From Chrysogorgia sp. JL179-B06 (lineage: Eukaryota > Cnidaria > Anthozoa > Scleralcyonacea > Chrysogorgiidae): a stretch of 64,000 nt of DNA. The notes beneath the pieces are model-generated. The model worked only from the letters and a program-made list of their open reading frames with translations. It did no database searches and had not been told where the DNA came from. The DNA is taken from assembly GCA_035772405.1 (NCBI GenBank), contig JAYKKM010000471.1, positions 801,001 through 865,000 on the forward strand, in the 5' to 3' direction. Positions 39,215 to 51,359 of this stretch are shown in pieces; within the stretch, counting starts at the first letter, position 1; each line of letters opens with the position of its first letter. A program made the translations under genes and the position numbers.

Positions 39215-39335
39215 CACGAGGTTATTCCCAGATCGTCACCCATCCAAATACTAACCCCGTCCGACCGGGCTTGACTTAGCGGTGAGTGGCAGCGCCCTAA
39301 TAGCACACGCCACACGTGCTCCCAGAACCTAGGGC
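39215..39335 (-). repeat. 5S rRNA-like sequence, probably a 5S-derived SINE
   Basis: On the minus strand the segment carries TAAGTCAAGCCCGGTCGG and GGTTAGTATTTGGATGGGTG followed by CTGGGAATA. These are the 5S rRNA internal promoter A- and C-box region. The 5' third differs from true 5S, and the adjacent sequence with TTTTCCTCCGGGGTTTCC looks like a repeat body. A SINE3-like element is therefore more likely than a 5S gene. Confidence 0.6.
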
Positions 39336-39419
39336 CTATAGGCAATCATAAAATACCGTAAAATCCAGCTCATTAGCCCACTAGTTATAGGCCCAATAGC
39401 CAATTTCCCATCACCACCT

Positions 39420-39775
39420 TTCCCAATAAAAATAACCAAAAATCAGAGAATAAAAGTAAGTAATAATAGATAAAAAGTTACGGCAGCATTCTGGTATAAA
39501 TGGATAAATGGTATAGATGGAATTATTAAAAGCATTTTGAGGCAGCTACATAACATGTGTTGTAGGTTTTGATATAGATATATAGGGCGTCATTTTTTCA
39601 CATTTAAGCAAAAACTTGAGTAAAAAAGTGCCAACTTTGCATTTTGAAACGTTTTTTTACCAGTACGGTTGTAATCTCTCCCAGTTATTAATCCCCCAGA
39701 TAAGATAATTATATTCAAAAAAAGTCTCTCAGGTTCAGTCCCATAGGAATAGAGCTTTTTAACTTATATTTCCAG
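39420..39775. repeat. Right arm of the distant inverted repeat
   Basis: Reverse complement of parts of 36415-37060. Confidence 0.65.
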
Positions 39776-40560
39776 AATCCTATTGGCAATTCAGTAACAT
39801 TCATGGTCTCATGAATAATTTTAAAACTTACATCCTCTAAACCTGCATGTCACAATTCCAAAAAATTCACATATAAATGATCTCCTCGCTGGTGTATTCC
39901 CAAAATGCGTTGCCAGATTTGTAAATTTGTTGATGATGGTAATACTTTTAGATTCAGTGATCGCACATTACTATTAATTTTGCGTTTGATTGTTTGTAAG
40001 AAATGTAATAAAATCTTTGTCGGTAGTACTATAACATCCTTTAGAAAATGCTTCAACAATCACAAGAGTAGCTTAAATATATATGGCATGGGACTGGCAT
40101 TGTGCAGTTCTATTCCATGAGGACAAAAATGTTTACATAGAAACACTAAGTTGAGACCATGCTAGATCTAACATGTGTCATCAAGTAAACCCAGTGTGTT
40201 AGGTCTATAAACCTGTACAATGCATGTTTACTTTGCTCAAATGTACAAAATGCCCATACAGCAATTAAAAGCACAACATCTATGCATGTACTTTAAATTT
40301 TATCACAACATCAAAACATATTCAAGGTGCACTTCACCTGCTTGTTTGCTGAGCTGACACATGCACTTGTTCAATTGCTAACATTTCAGTTTTCTTGAGC
40401 GTCAATACTATGCAATTATATATAGTAATAACTTTACATTTAGTAACCGGTGTTGTCTACGACCGTTAAAAACAGAGTTTTGTAAGCAAAAGCATAACAA
40501 TGACAGAGAAAGCCTATCTGTGTCCTATTAAATATCCAGACTTATTATTTAGGTTCTTTA
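39776..40560 (+). pseudogene. Penelope-like 3' fragment, inverted copy of 30375-31045
   Basis: Around 39905-40090 the plus strand reads CQICKFVDDGNTF, LIVCKKCNKIFVGSTITSF and FNNHKSSL, a GIY-YIG-type segment with its Cys pairs. The rest matches the repeat at 30.4-31.0 kb in reverse. Too short to be functional. Confidence 0.6.
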
Positions 40561-40616
40561 AAAGAGGTTGTTTTATCGCGTACTGTGTGGACAGTGTAGA
40601 AACACAAATCTCTTAA

Positions 40617-41120
40617 AGGGATACTCCGGCCAAAATACAAATGCAGTTCATATGAAAGATCTTACTGACTTTAGTGTATTTCCAAAGTTTCAGCATTCCT
40701 ATCAATTTAGTAAAGAAGATATGGCTAGTTGAAGTTGAAAATTTGAGGAGTTTGACGCCATATTGGTTTTGCGAATATGACGTCATTGAGTGATTCTTTA
40801 TCGGCAGTGGAGTTGTTTTGACGGCAATCACATAGTGATAGCTGTTGTGAATACTGTTTGGACGAAAATTAGTCGAAATAAACTATTTAGTTCCTCATTG
40901 CAGGAAATTAGAGGAGCTTCTTAGGCATAATACAAGATAGCATCACTCAGTGACGTCATATTTGAGAAACAAAATGGCGTCGAAATTGGACAAACTCTCC
41001 AACTTCAACTAGCCATATCTTCTTAACTAAATTAATAGGAATGCTGAAACTTTGGAAATCAACTACAGTCAGTAAGATCTTTCATATGAACTACATTTGT
41101 ATTTTGGCCGGAGTATCCCT
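40617..41120. mobile_element. 504-bp MITE with TTAA target duplication
   Basis: It begins AGGGATACTCCGGCCAAAAT and ends in the complement; similarity between the ends extends ~200 bp inward. TTAA lies immediately outside on both sides (40613-40616 and 41121-41124), the target of piggyBac and Kolobok transposases. No coding capacity. Confidence 0.8.
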
Positions 41121-42206
<1,086 letters not shown>

Positions 42207-42390
42207 CTGATGAGCAGGATGAAGATGACTGCTATTTACAGTCACCCTTGATGCACACAAAATGTGGGACATCAAAAACCATGTCAGAGCGCTCAAACTG
42301 CAAGCAGTGAGCGTGCGCATAATGCGTAAGCGACAATGGTTCATCCTGTAGAGCGCTCAATATGACCAAAAGGTCATAGAGCGTATCTAA

Positions 42391-42436
42391 CTACAGACGG
42401 TACCGTTTCGGCCTTTTGGGCCTCATCAGTGTAGTG
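42391..42436 (-). ncRNA. Type I hammerhead ribozyme, intact core (copy B)
   Basis: Minus strand: CTACA of stem I, CTGATGA, stem II GGCC-CAAAA-GGCC, GAAA, stem III on the self-complementary CGGTACCG, the cleavage triplet GTC, then TGTAG closing stem I. Every universally conserved core residue is present. Confidence 0.85.
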
Positions 42437-42552
42437 CTGATGAGCAGGATGAAGATGACTGCTATTTACAGTCACCCTTGATGCACACAAAATGTGGGAC
42501 ATCAAAAAACCATGTCAGAGCGCTCAAACTGCAAGCAGTGAGCGTGCGCATA

Positions 42553-42837
<285 letters not shown>

Positions 42838-42907
<70 letters not shown>
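42838..42907. repeat. (TA)n tract
   Basis: Short TA run bordering the Crypton-like relic. Confidence 0.95.
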
Positions 42908-42909
<2 letters not shown>

Positions 42910-42928
42910 CCATGAGCTCGAGTCGTAT

Positions 42929-43876
42929 ATTTAACAATTAGACAACGAGTCCGAGTTGTCTATGAGCGAATCGAAGCCTGAGTTGACTATTCGGTCATAG
43001 ACAACGAGGACGAGTTGTCTAATTGTTTTAGTATACACCCTGTACCTAAATATATTAATTTCGAGAAAATAATCCATACACCGTGTTATTTTTAAATTAT
43101 TTCATTCAATTTTAATTTATACGCACGCGCGAACTCACGCGACATCACATGACATGTGTTTACGTTCAGACGTCAGTCAGTGTCAAAAGCAAACCGTTTG
43201 GTGTTAAAATGTCCATAAAACATTCGTAAGAAAGAATTTCTTCTTGAAAGTGATCAAAGAAACGACTACCAAGGGAACAACAGTTCAACTGGAAAGTGGA
43301 AACAATCATGCCTGACTGGTGTAGTTGTTAAAATTAAGATTGACACTGTGCAGCCATGGAAATTGAACGATTGTGGAGCTCGCAGCTGGATATTTGTGGC
43401 TTGGTTTTCAACGCGAAGCTGGGCATCAGAGTTAGCCTGATCAGTTGTTTCAAGTGCCGAAGACGTTGGCGGTGATGATTGCATAAGGTCTGGTTTGCTG
43501 TAGAGAGCTACAGCGACTAGACTGAATGGAAGGATTGCTCTCGCCCGAGACCGCGAGACGAAGCGACTTAGAATATTCGACATGTTTTCCTTCTGCTGGA
43601 AAGAAGCCCTCGACCTGTACGACTTAATGGAGAGATCAGATTTGTGACCAGTGATAGCCTTGGTGTGTCTAGCCTCTATGTCGTGGTCGTACAAAACTGT
43701 GACAGGCGTTTTTCTAGAGAGTTTTTCTAGTGCAAACTGACGAATATGTTGTGTTATTTAACCACTCGTGAGCAGCAAGTAAAAACAGTTTATATTTCGT
43801 ACTTTACCATTAAAAATCTTCCTGTCATATTTTGTGGCCGTTTTAGTTTTCGCAGCGATATAATTTTCTATCAAAC
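42929..43876 (-). pseudogene. Crypton-like tyrosine-recombinase relic, copy 1 (main part)
   Basis: Minus-strand frame from 43694 has the recombinase end IEARHTKAITGHKSDLSIKSY, with the box II His and the Tyr nucleophile, then the MSNILSRFVS tail typical of KIAA1958/QRICH1-like Crypton derivatives. The middle of the protein is deleted. The outer end is a palindromic TTAGACAAC..GTTGTCTAA region. The BEL element interrupts this copy at 43876; its N-terminal part continues at 54355-54528. Confidence 0.65.
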
Positions 43877-44132
43877 TGTCGAAAACGTGGTAGAACACGC
43901 TTCCTAAAATATCTCACCGTTTATAGTTCACTGAATGTCACAACGCAAAACCCTTTACCCATCCTTTATTTAACTCACTCTCTTGCGGTCTAGACTCACA
44001 CAGTTCACTATAACATCGTATAATATTACAATACGCCGGAGTGATAACAGACTTCCGGCAATTGTGCGTCGCGTGATATAATATATCATATTCCCCATAT
44101 CCCGATTAACTTATTGTCGGACAGTTTCCAAC
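43877..44132 (-). repeat. 3' LTR of the BEL element
   Basis: Matches 54099-54354 apart from a handful of substitutions (for example CATCGTATAATATT here, CACCGTATACTATT there). Confidence 0.92.
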
Positions 44133-45793
44133 ACACTCCCCCATATGACTCGTAGACGGGTCATATGCATGATGAAACTGGTTCAACAACTTAACAAATA
44201 ACAAAACAAATAGTAAAAAATACTGTTCTAGTTCAATGTTACTAAAGCAGTCTAGCTGTTCATCATTCAGTACATTTTTCAAACGCAATCTTGCCGCTAT
44301 TGCAGCATCACGACTTGGTCTTGGATTAAACTCGTTCGCCTTAGGATTCAGAGGTGTTGGTTCCTTTGCTCTCTCGACTGCATCCAAAGGCATATCGCAC
44401 GACAACTCCAACCGATACAACTGTTGGACTGCTCTTTCCAGACCATGTTTTCCAGTTCGGAGTCGAGCGGCACGAATCACGCCATCTCGTCCAACGATGA
44501 CACTCTCCACAACCCCCAGCGGCCAATGATTCCGATTTCTCTCCGCGGACTTGATAATCACGATGTCACCCACTGTAATTTGGTGACCATGGCTTGAATG
44601 CTTCAACCGGTGACGTTCTCGCAACGCTCTCAAATATTCAGTCGTCCATCGTCTCCACATTACTTCCTTTGTTGTTTTCAGAAATTTGGCTCTTTTTCTC
44701 AGGTCTTTCTCTTCTTGGTGGTACGGCTCGGATTCTGGCAAGTAGTTGGAGTTAAGGAAGAGCAGGGATTTCGGCGTCAGCGTTGGCAGCTGGATGTCTT
44801 CCTCGAGATAATTCAACGGTCGGTTATTGATTGTGACCTCAATATCTAGCAGAACTTCGGTCAGCTCATCCCACACGAGAATTTCACCTCCTACAGTCTT
44901 GTAGAAGGCCGCCCTCATCAGACCAATTAGGCGTTCAAATTGGCCTCCCCACCACGGGGCTCGACTGATATTGAATCGCCACGAAATTGAATGGTCGCAA
45001 AGAAATTCGTTGAACTCTTCATCCTTGCGAACTTCCTTTAACCACCTTGCTGCTGCTACAAAGGTGGATCCGTTATCCGAGTAAATTATGGACGGTCTCC
45101 CCCTCCTCGCTATTAGTCGCTTCAAGCTCTTGATGAATTCCTTCGTCTCCAGACTAGGCAATAGCTCTAGGAACATACCACGGGTCAGGCTGCAGGCGTA
45201 CAACACGATGTAGGCCTTTTTCTCCTTCTTTCCTTTACTGAGATACCTTACTGGACCAGCAAAATCGACACCGATGACGTCAAATGGCGTGGTCCCTTCG
45301 GTTCTTGATCTTGGTAGCTGACCGGGAGGAGGCCATTTCGCCGCGACTGCTTGGAACCTTTTAAAACCCCAACAGTTCTTAATTATCTTCTTCGCTAATT
45401 TGCGTAAACGAGGTACCCAGTACTTCTCTCGTACCTTTGCCATGGTTAGACCAATTCCGCCGTGCAGTGTTGTCACGTGCTCACGTTGTACCAGCTTTGC
45501 GGTGAACAGAACAGAGTCAGGTAAGTATATAGGGTACTCACCCTGAATTCGCCCTCGGCATTCCCATACACCTTCGGAGCTTAACTGCAGGTTCAGTTGT
45601 TTCTGGTCTTCGTCAAATGTAGTCGCATTCATCCCCTGTCGTTGCGCTCTCTTGACCCACCACAATTCTTGACTTGTTACTTCGATTCTTCTGTGGTTAG
45701 GACTCTCCCCTTGATTCGCTCGGAAGGGTGTCGAGAGTTATGCATGAATCGCGAGACACGTGCAAAAACCCTCATGGCTTTACGCAAGCTGAA
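44106..45793 (-). pseudogene. BEL pol: integrase region
   Basis: From 45665: an H-H-C-C-like segment (H..TLHGGIG then CWGFKRFQA), rve core with GVDFAGP, IYSDNGSTF and WWGGQFERLIG (D, D, E), and the BEL-type C-terminal barrel (ITVGDIVIIK....NHWPLGVVE). The frame is cut off from the RNase H part by a stop at 45794 and a one-base loss near 45680. The last codons run into the LTR. Confidence 0.88.
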
Positions 45794-46779
45794 CTAATCG
45801 AGAAAGATGTCTAGATCATTGCTTATCTCAACTCCAACCGCGAAAAGTTCTCGTCGAACCTTCCTCTCTGCTTTGCTCTCTTCACTTGGTTGCGTCACCA
45901 TTTCTGCTGGCCATTGGTGCGGGTCGGCCAACCACGATGGTCCGTTCCACCACAGTTCCGCTCCTACCACACCGCCTCCACGACTGCCCAAGTCAGCTGG
46001 ATTGTCGGATGTAGGGACGTGTCGCCACAGTGTGTTCGGTTGACTCTGCATCTTTCTTACCCTATTCGCTACGAATTGACGGTATTCACCCTGGTCGTTA
46101 AGCCAATGCAGGGCTACAGTGATGTCCAGCCAACACTGGATATCTTCGGCCAGGTTGAAGCCTTCTAAAGCCTTGCGCACATTCACGGATAAGTTGAGCG
46201 CCATATGTCCTGCTACAAGTTCCAAACGTTGAATGGTTAACCCCGATTTGGCAAGACGAGACTTGGCTGCAACGATACCTTGTGTCACACCAGAGGCTTG
46301 TTTTACGACGGCGTATACTACCGCGCTCACTCCGCGACCACTTGCATTCCCGAATGCATGCAACTTTACTTCCTCTATTGGCTCTTGGTAGCTTGTGATA
46401 CTGCGTGGGACGGATACGGTTTTCGGCAATTCTCGCTCCCATTTCAACCATCGGTTGGCCAACGGGTCTGGTAAAGGTACGTCCCAAGTGGTCTTCAGCT
46501 CACAAGCTTCACGGTAGATTATCTTTCCTGTTAACAGTTCTGGTGAAACAAGTCCCAGTGGATCATAAATCTTCGCCAGATAAGCGAGGATTCCGCGTCT
46601 TGTTAACGTTGCAGGTTCACTCGGAAAGGAGACGTGTAAGGTGTCAGCGATCTTGTCCCACTTGAGGCCCAGAAGTTTGCACTCCCCCTGGGCTGAGAGT
46701 ACACCAAGTTGTTGTTTTGCAAACGAAGGCTCCCCATCGTCGCAATCGGTCTCAAGTTCTGGCTCGTTTGAATGCCACT
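45794..46779 (-). pseudogene. BEL pol: RT end and RNase H region (Pao-type)
   Basis: Continues the RT from the far side of the inserted transposon with WHSNEPELE, then LGLKWD, ILAYLAKIYDPLGLVSP and RNase H motifs (HAFGNASGRGVSAVVYA, RLELVAGHMAL, WLDITVALHWL, VPTSDNPADLGSRG). It ends in an in-frame TAG. Confidence 0.88.
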
Positions 46780-46781
46780 TA

Positions 46782-47320
46782 CACTGTAAATTCAAAAGAG
46801 TCATTTTGACTCCTTTGAAGGAGTCATTTTTTTGACCCCAGGACGACACCTCGATGGAGTCATTTTGACTCCTTTTTGGCCTACTCCTTTAAAGAGTCAT
46901 TTCTACCCTTTACAAGAGTCATTTTGACACCTTCGAAGGAGTCATTTTGACACCTTCGAAGGAGTCATTTTGACACCTTTGATGGAGTCATTTTGACACC
47001 TTTGAAGGAGTCATTTCTACTCTTATGTAGGGTCAGACGACACCTTTAAAGGAGTCATTTTAACTCTTCTTTGGGGTCATTTTTACTCTTATGTAGGGTC
47101 AAACGACACCTTTGAAGGAGTCATTTTAACTCTTCTTTTGGGTCATTTTTACTCTTATGTAGGGTCAGACGACACCTTTAAAGGAGTCATTTTAACTCTT
47201 CATTTGGGTCATTTTTACTCTTATGTAGGGTCAGACGACACCTTTGAAGGAGTCATTTTGACCCTTCTTTTGGTTCACTTCTACTCCTTTGAAGAGTCAT
47301 TGGTACCCTTTATGAAGTTC
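46782..47320. repeat. Subterminal GTCATTTTGACTCC array (left end)
   Basis: Same unit types and order as the array at 930-1600, in reverse complement. Confidence 0.8.
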
Positions 47321-49149
47321 ATTCTACTTTATAACAAGTTGTGCAAATTAACAATGTTATTTGAATGATTCCTGCAATTTGAATGATACATGCATATTGC
47401 ATATACACAGAAACACAGAAACAAAAATAGAGATTGTGTAAAATAGTTTATTAACTAAATATGCCAATATTTTCAATAATTTATTAACTAAATATGTCAA
47501 CAACATACTGTACTGGTAGGTTTTAAAATCTACTTAAACATATTTCTCAATAGTACATTATCGGTCCTAATCAAGGTAAACATGATATTATCATGCCCAA
47601 TTAATGGACATTCAAACAACTGGCCCAGATTAACATCTTGTTTTAGGAACTCACACATATTTCACTAAAAGCCCATTTAAAACTAAGTAACGATATTCGG
47701 TTGAAACACTACGTTTATTTATTTCCTGCTAAGCTGTGGACCTAGTTACTCTGTCCTAATTCATCAGATGAATTATAGATCTAATGAAGGCATGAGTCAA
47801 TGTGTCAAAGACTTTGGAAGAGTTTTGCAAGAAATAACTAAACGTAGTGTCAATTTTCACTAAAAATTCAATTAACATTATAAAAACATGAAATTTTCAG
47901 TTATATTATCAATGTTTTGTTTCAATAAAATGTTCTAACTGTTTTCATCCTTTATCTTCCTACCAGTTGCACGCCTTTCATTTCTCCATGTTTGTGCCAT
48001 AATGCCATTGTTGCCTCATTGGTGTATTACATGTATGTTGCTTTATAGAAGTGCTTCAGGACACGAGCTGAAAATAAATAAATATATAAATTTTAAAATA
48101 TTAATAAGAGGGATGTAGTCCTACAGGTATAAACGAGATATTTCTAGAGGTATTTTTAAAAAATTCAAGTGAAGAGGTACAGTACTGTGGCTCTAAATAC
48201 TTGCTTTTGTTAATTACTTTTTCATTTGAAAGGAAATAATGAAAGAGAAGTAATAGAGATGAAAATGCAGAATCAACCCCTCACTTGACCTATAACATTG
48301 ACCTATAATCCAGAACCATAGTGATCAATTAGGCAGATATACATACGGTACCAGTCAATTTAACAATTAGATGCAAGCCAAGTTGTCTAACGCTCATCAC
48401 AAGTTAATTGTTTTTGTATCAACAAACTAGTCAGTCAAACTTAAAATATGAAAATAAAGACAAACTGCAAAGTTTCTGCATTGTTTTGATTTTCAAAACT
48501 GGTGCTTAATCTCACTATAAGTGGTCTATCACAAATAGACCTATAGTAGCATAGCCAATTAGCATTGGCGACAGACCACTAGTTTAAGTTTGTTGTCTTG
48601 ATGCCATTGAATGATAATTATCCAATGGCTTTGGTGTTACTAAATTTAGATTACAACAAAAAACCTGGTATTATTAAAGACTTGAGGGGACTTTTTGAGA
48701 GAGGCATAATAGGTATCTTATTGTTAAAATTTAAACACATGTACAACAACACATATTTTTTCCAAGGAAAGTCCTAAAGTAAGTTATCGGCACTCTGAGC
48801 ATTAATTGAGAATCCCTTTCGTACATTTTTTCATACATTACTGTATATCCTGGCTTTTATCCATGTTTTGTGGTGGGCACTAATATTTATTATAATCTGA
48901 TTGCATTTTCTGCTTAGTGAATCAATCTTTTTGCTGTAATGTAATTATAATCAATTTCAATTTTTTAATTACCGTATAGCCAATTTCTGACCAATATTAG
49001 TTTGACCTTCACACAGTCCAGAGCAGGATGGCCTTCCTTGCTTTTCCCTGTGACTGATAACTGGGACAGAATATATTTCCAAATAAGGTTGATCATAAAT
49101 TGGAAGTCTTCATGAATTACAGTAATAGATTTCTATGTGCAAATAGCAC
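47321..49149. other. Non-coding interior of the DNA transposon
   Basis: To 48310 it matches 1-930 in reverse. Beyond that I see only AT-rich sequence without a gene. Confidence 0.6.
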
Positions 49150-49229
49150 ATTGTGTCGGTCACAAGAAACTACATATCACTTCAATATGCCATGCAAAAA
49201 CTTGACAGATATAATGTAAAATCTCACTC

Positions 49230-50045
49230 TCTAAATTACGGTATGCGACCCTGGCAATATACAGTACACCAGCACACTAACCGACTGAACTATGGGAGCT
49301 TGGCTACAAGTTCAGTATATACTTGTACGACCATGGTGGAAATGCCACGAATGAAGTGAATGGGTTTATTACTGAGAATATTTGGCATTTACACTCAATT
49401 AAGGTGGCTCCTGATGGTTTTAAACATGAATGCATAACTATATTAGACCAAAGTACTTAAAGGACCATCTGTACATCGTACGATTTGTCGTATACGATTG
49501 TCATCCTGGTGTATGTGATCAAACTGTACATGCATGTCAACATTCACCATCGAATCAGAAACAAGAATTATGTTGTGTGCAAACAATTGCATACGCCAGT
49601 ACGACAATTGTATACAACAATGTATGCCAGAATGACAATCGTACACGATGAATTGTATCGTGTAGAAGGGCCATAAGGAAGCCTAGTTAGTAAGTACTCG
49701 TACTTACTCGTACCAAGACGAGTCAGGGGTGTGACACAGGCTAGTCTTGTAGTTGCATTTTCTTAACTGGTTCCAGTCGGTTTATCACACTTCACTATAC
49801 CTTTAATATGTCATCCAATTAATGTAGTGTAAATGCCAAATATTCTCAGTAAAATATCCATTCACTTCATAATGGCATAATACCACCATCATATAATACT
49901 GAACTTGTTGCCAAGCTCCTGTCATAGGACTCCATAATCCCAAGAGCTGTGGCTTAAATTCAAGCTACTAAACTGTTAGGCCTTGAAGTTATATTTTTCA
50001 CAACCCATCTCAGTTGCATCTTCACACTCAAAGTTTTCCTTCACT
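49230..50045. repeat. Inverted pair of degenerate tRNA-related repeats
   Basis: GAGAATATTTGGCATTTACACT near 49375 is mirrored by AGTGTAAATGCCAAATATTCTC near 49828. The flanks on both sides resemble the 20126-20493 repeat, including its tRNA-like segment, but are strongly decayed. Confidence 0.55.
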
Positions 50046-51020
50046 ATAACTTCAACATTGTCATAACTAAGCGCCAATCAGCAACCAGTTTCTCTTAGAA
50101 TTAAATCAGTTTAATTGCTTTGATGAATAGCAAGATTTAATATAATAAACAGTTCTAGTACAGTAATATTGGTGCATTTTCCTTCAGGGGCTTAACTGGC
50201 TCATAAGACCTTTTTCAGCAAACTTTCAAAGGCCTTATGAGCAATTGACGAAAGCTGATATCAATATAAATGTTTCAACAGCGACTCACTCGACGAATAA
50301 TGTCAATGGCGTCCAAAATTAATGGTGATTAAACATTAAGAGAGCAGTGGATTATCACCAAAGTCATTAACAAATTATATACAACTCACCAGTCGCAGCA
50401 ATCACGCGCCCCAGATACGCTTTCCAGCCATCTTTAGGCGGTTTGACCGTTTGACAACAACAGTGATCAACTGCATGCCTTCTTTCTTCGGATTAACGAG
50501 CATAATCGCGAACAAAATCTTTAGTAAGGATAGTCGTCTAGTTGGTAGAAGTCCAGTGGATCAATACGTATTTCATCTCGCTTCTAGATAGGTTTCATAC
50601 GTCAAATAAAGTTATAAAGATACGAGCTTCTCTTCGCACGCAGAACATGTAAAATCGCGAAGCGACGAGCCATAACATCACGTGTCACTCTGATCACGTG
50701 CTAGGTGGAATAAAGTACCGGTCGGCATTTTGATACCATGTTCAGAGAGATTTTAACAATGTTGTCAGCTTGGCGGAGCCTGAGGATTTCAATATTATTT
50801 TAGACCAGATTGGTGCAATGTTAGACAGATTTGGTGTGTAGACAACCATATATAAAGACAATGATGCATTCAATTTCATTTATGATATCAGTGAAATCAG
50901 CTATTCAGTTGTTTTTCATGTATTACTAAAACAGAATTCAGAATAGTTCATAATTATTCAAATATTTTTGAATAGAATAATTTTATATATTTAATAACCA
51001 ATTTTTACCTCAACTTATCC
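50046..51020. other. Non-coding interior of the DNA transposon (right part)
   Basis: Nothing recognisable. Confidence 0.5.
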
Positions 51021-51357
51021 ACAAATCAAGAAAAACTACAATGACTCAAGAAAGAGCATAATAACTCCAACAAAGAGTGCTATGACTCTAACAAAGAGTC
51101 CTCGGACTCCAACAAAGAGTGCTGTGACTCCAACAAAGAGTGCTATGACTCTAACAAAGAGTCCATCGACTCCTCCAGGAGTCCTATAACTCCTAGAAAG
51201 AGTTCATGGAGTCCACTAAAGTGTCATTTTGACCCCATGTTGGGGTCAAAACAACCCTTAGAGTCAAAACCACTCCTTGAAGGGTCAAAATGACCCTTCG
51301 AGGAAAGGTGCTGAAATGACTCCTTGGGGTCAAAACGACTCTTTTGAATTTACAGTG
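51021..51357. repeat. Subterminal array (right end), GACTCCAACAAAGAGT units
   Basis: Units of ~24 bases (GACTCCAACAAAGAGTGCTAT type) give way to GTCATTTTGACCCC-like units near the terminus. Confidence 0.75.
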
Positions 51358-51359
51358 TA

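Larger units (their letters stand above)
46782..51357. mobile_element. 4.6-kb non-autonomous DNA transposon inserted in BEL pol
   Basis: Ends are CACTGTAAATTC...GAATTTACAGTG with TA on both sides (46780-46781 and 51358-51359). The ~20-bp terminal repeat (to AAAAGAGTC) leads at each end into diverged GTCATTTTGACTCC arrays. Removing the element and one TA puts the two halves of the BEL RT back in the same frame, so the boundaries are secure. No transposase frame is visible. The left 1.5 kb is shared with 1-1609. Confidence 0.88.

Noticed and set aside
42208..42235. CTGATGAGCAGG on the plus strand as another hammerhead
   Set aside because: No stem II followed by GAAA; it is the stem I neighbourhood of the real minus-strand ribozyme.
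43266..43694. 142-aa minus-strand frame as an intact host gene
   Set aside because: Only the C-terminal recombinase segment is present, it has an internally deleted sister copy, and it lies inside a repeat.
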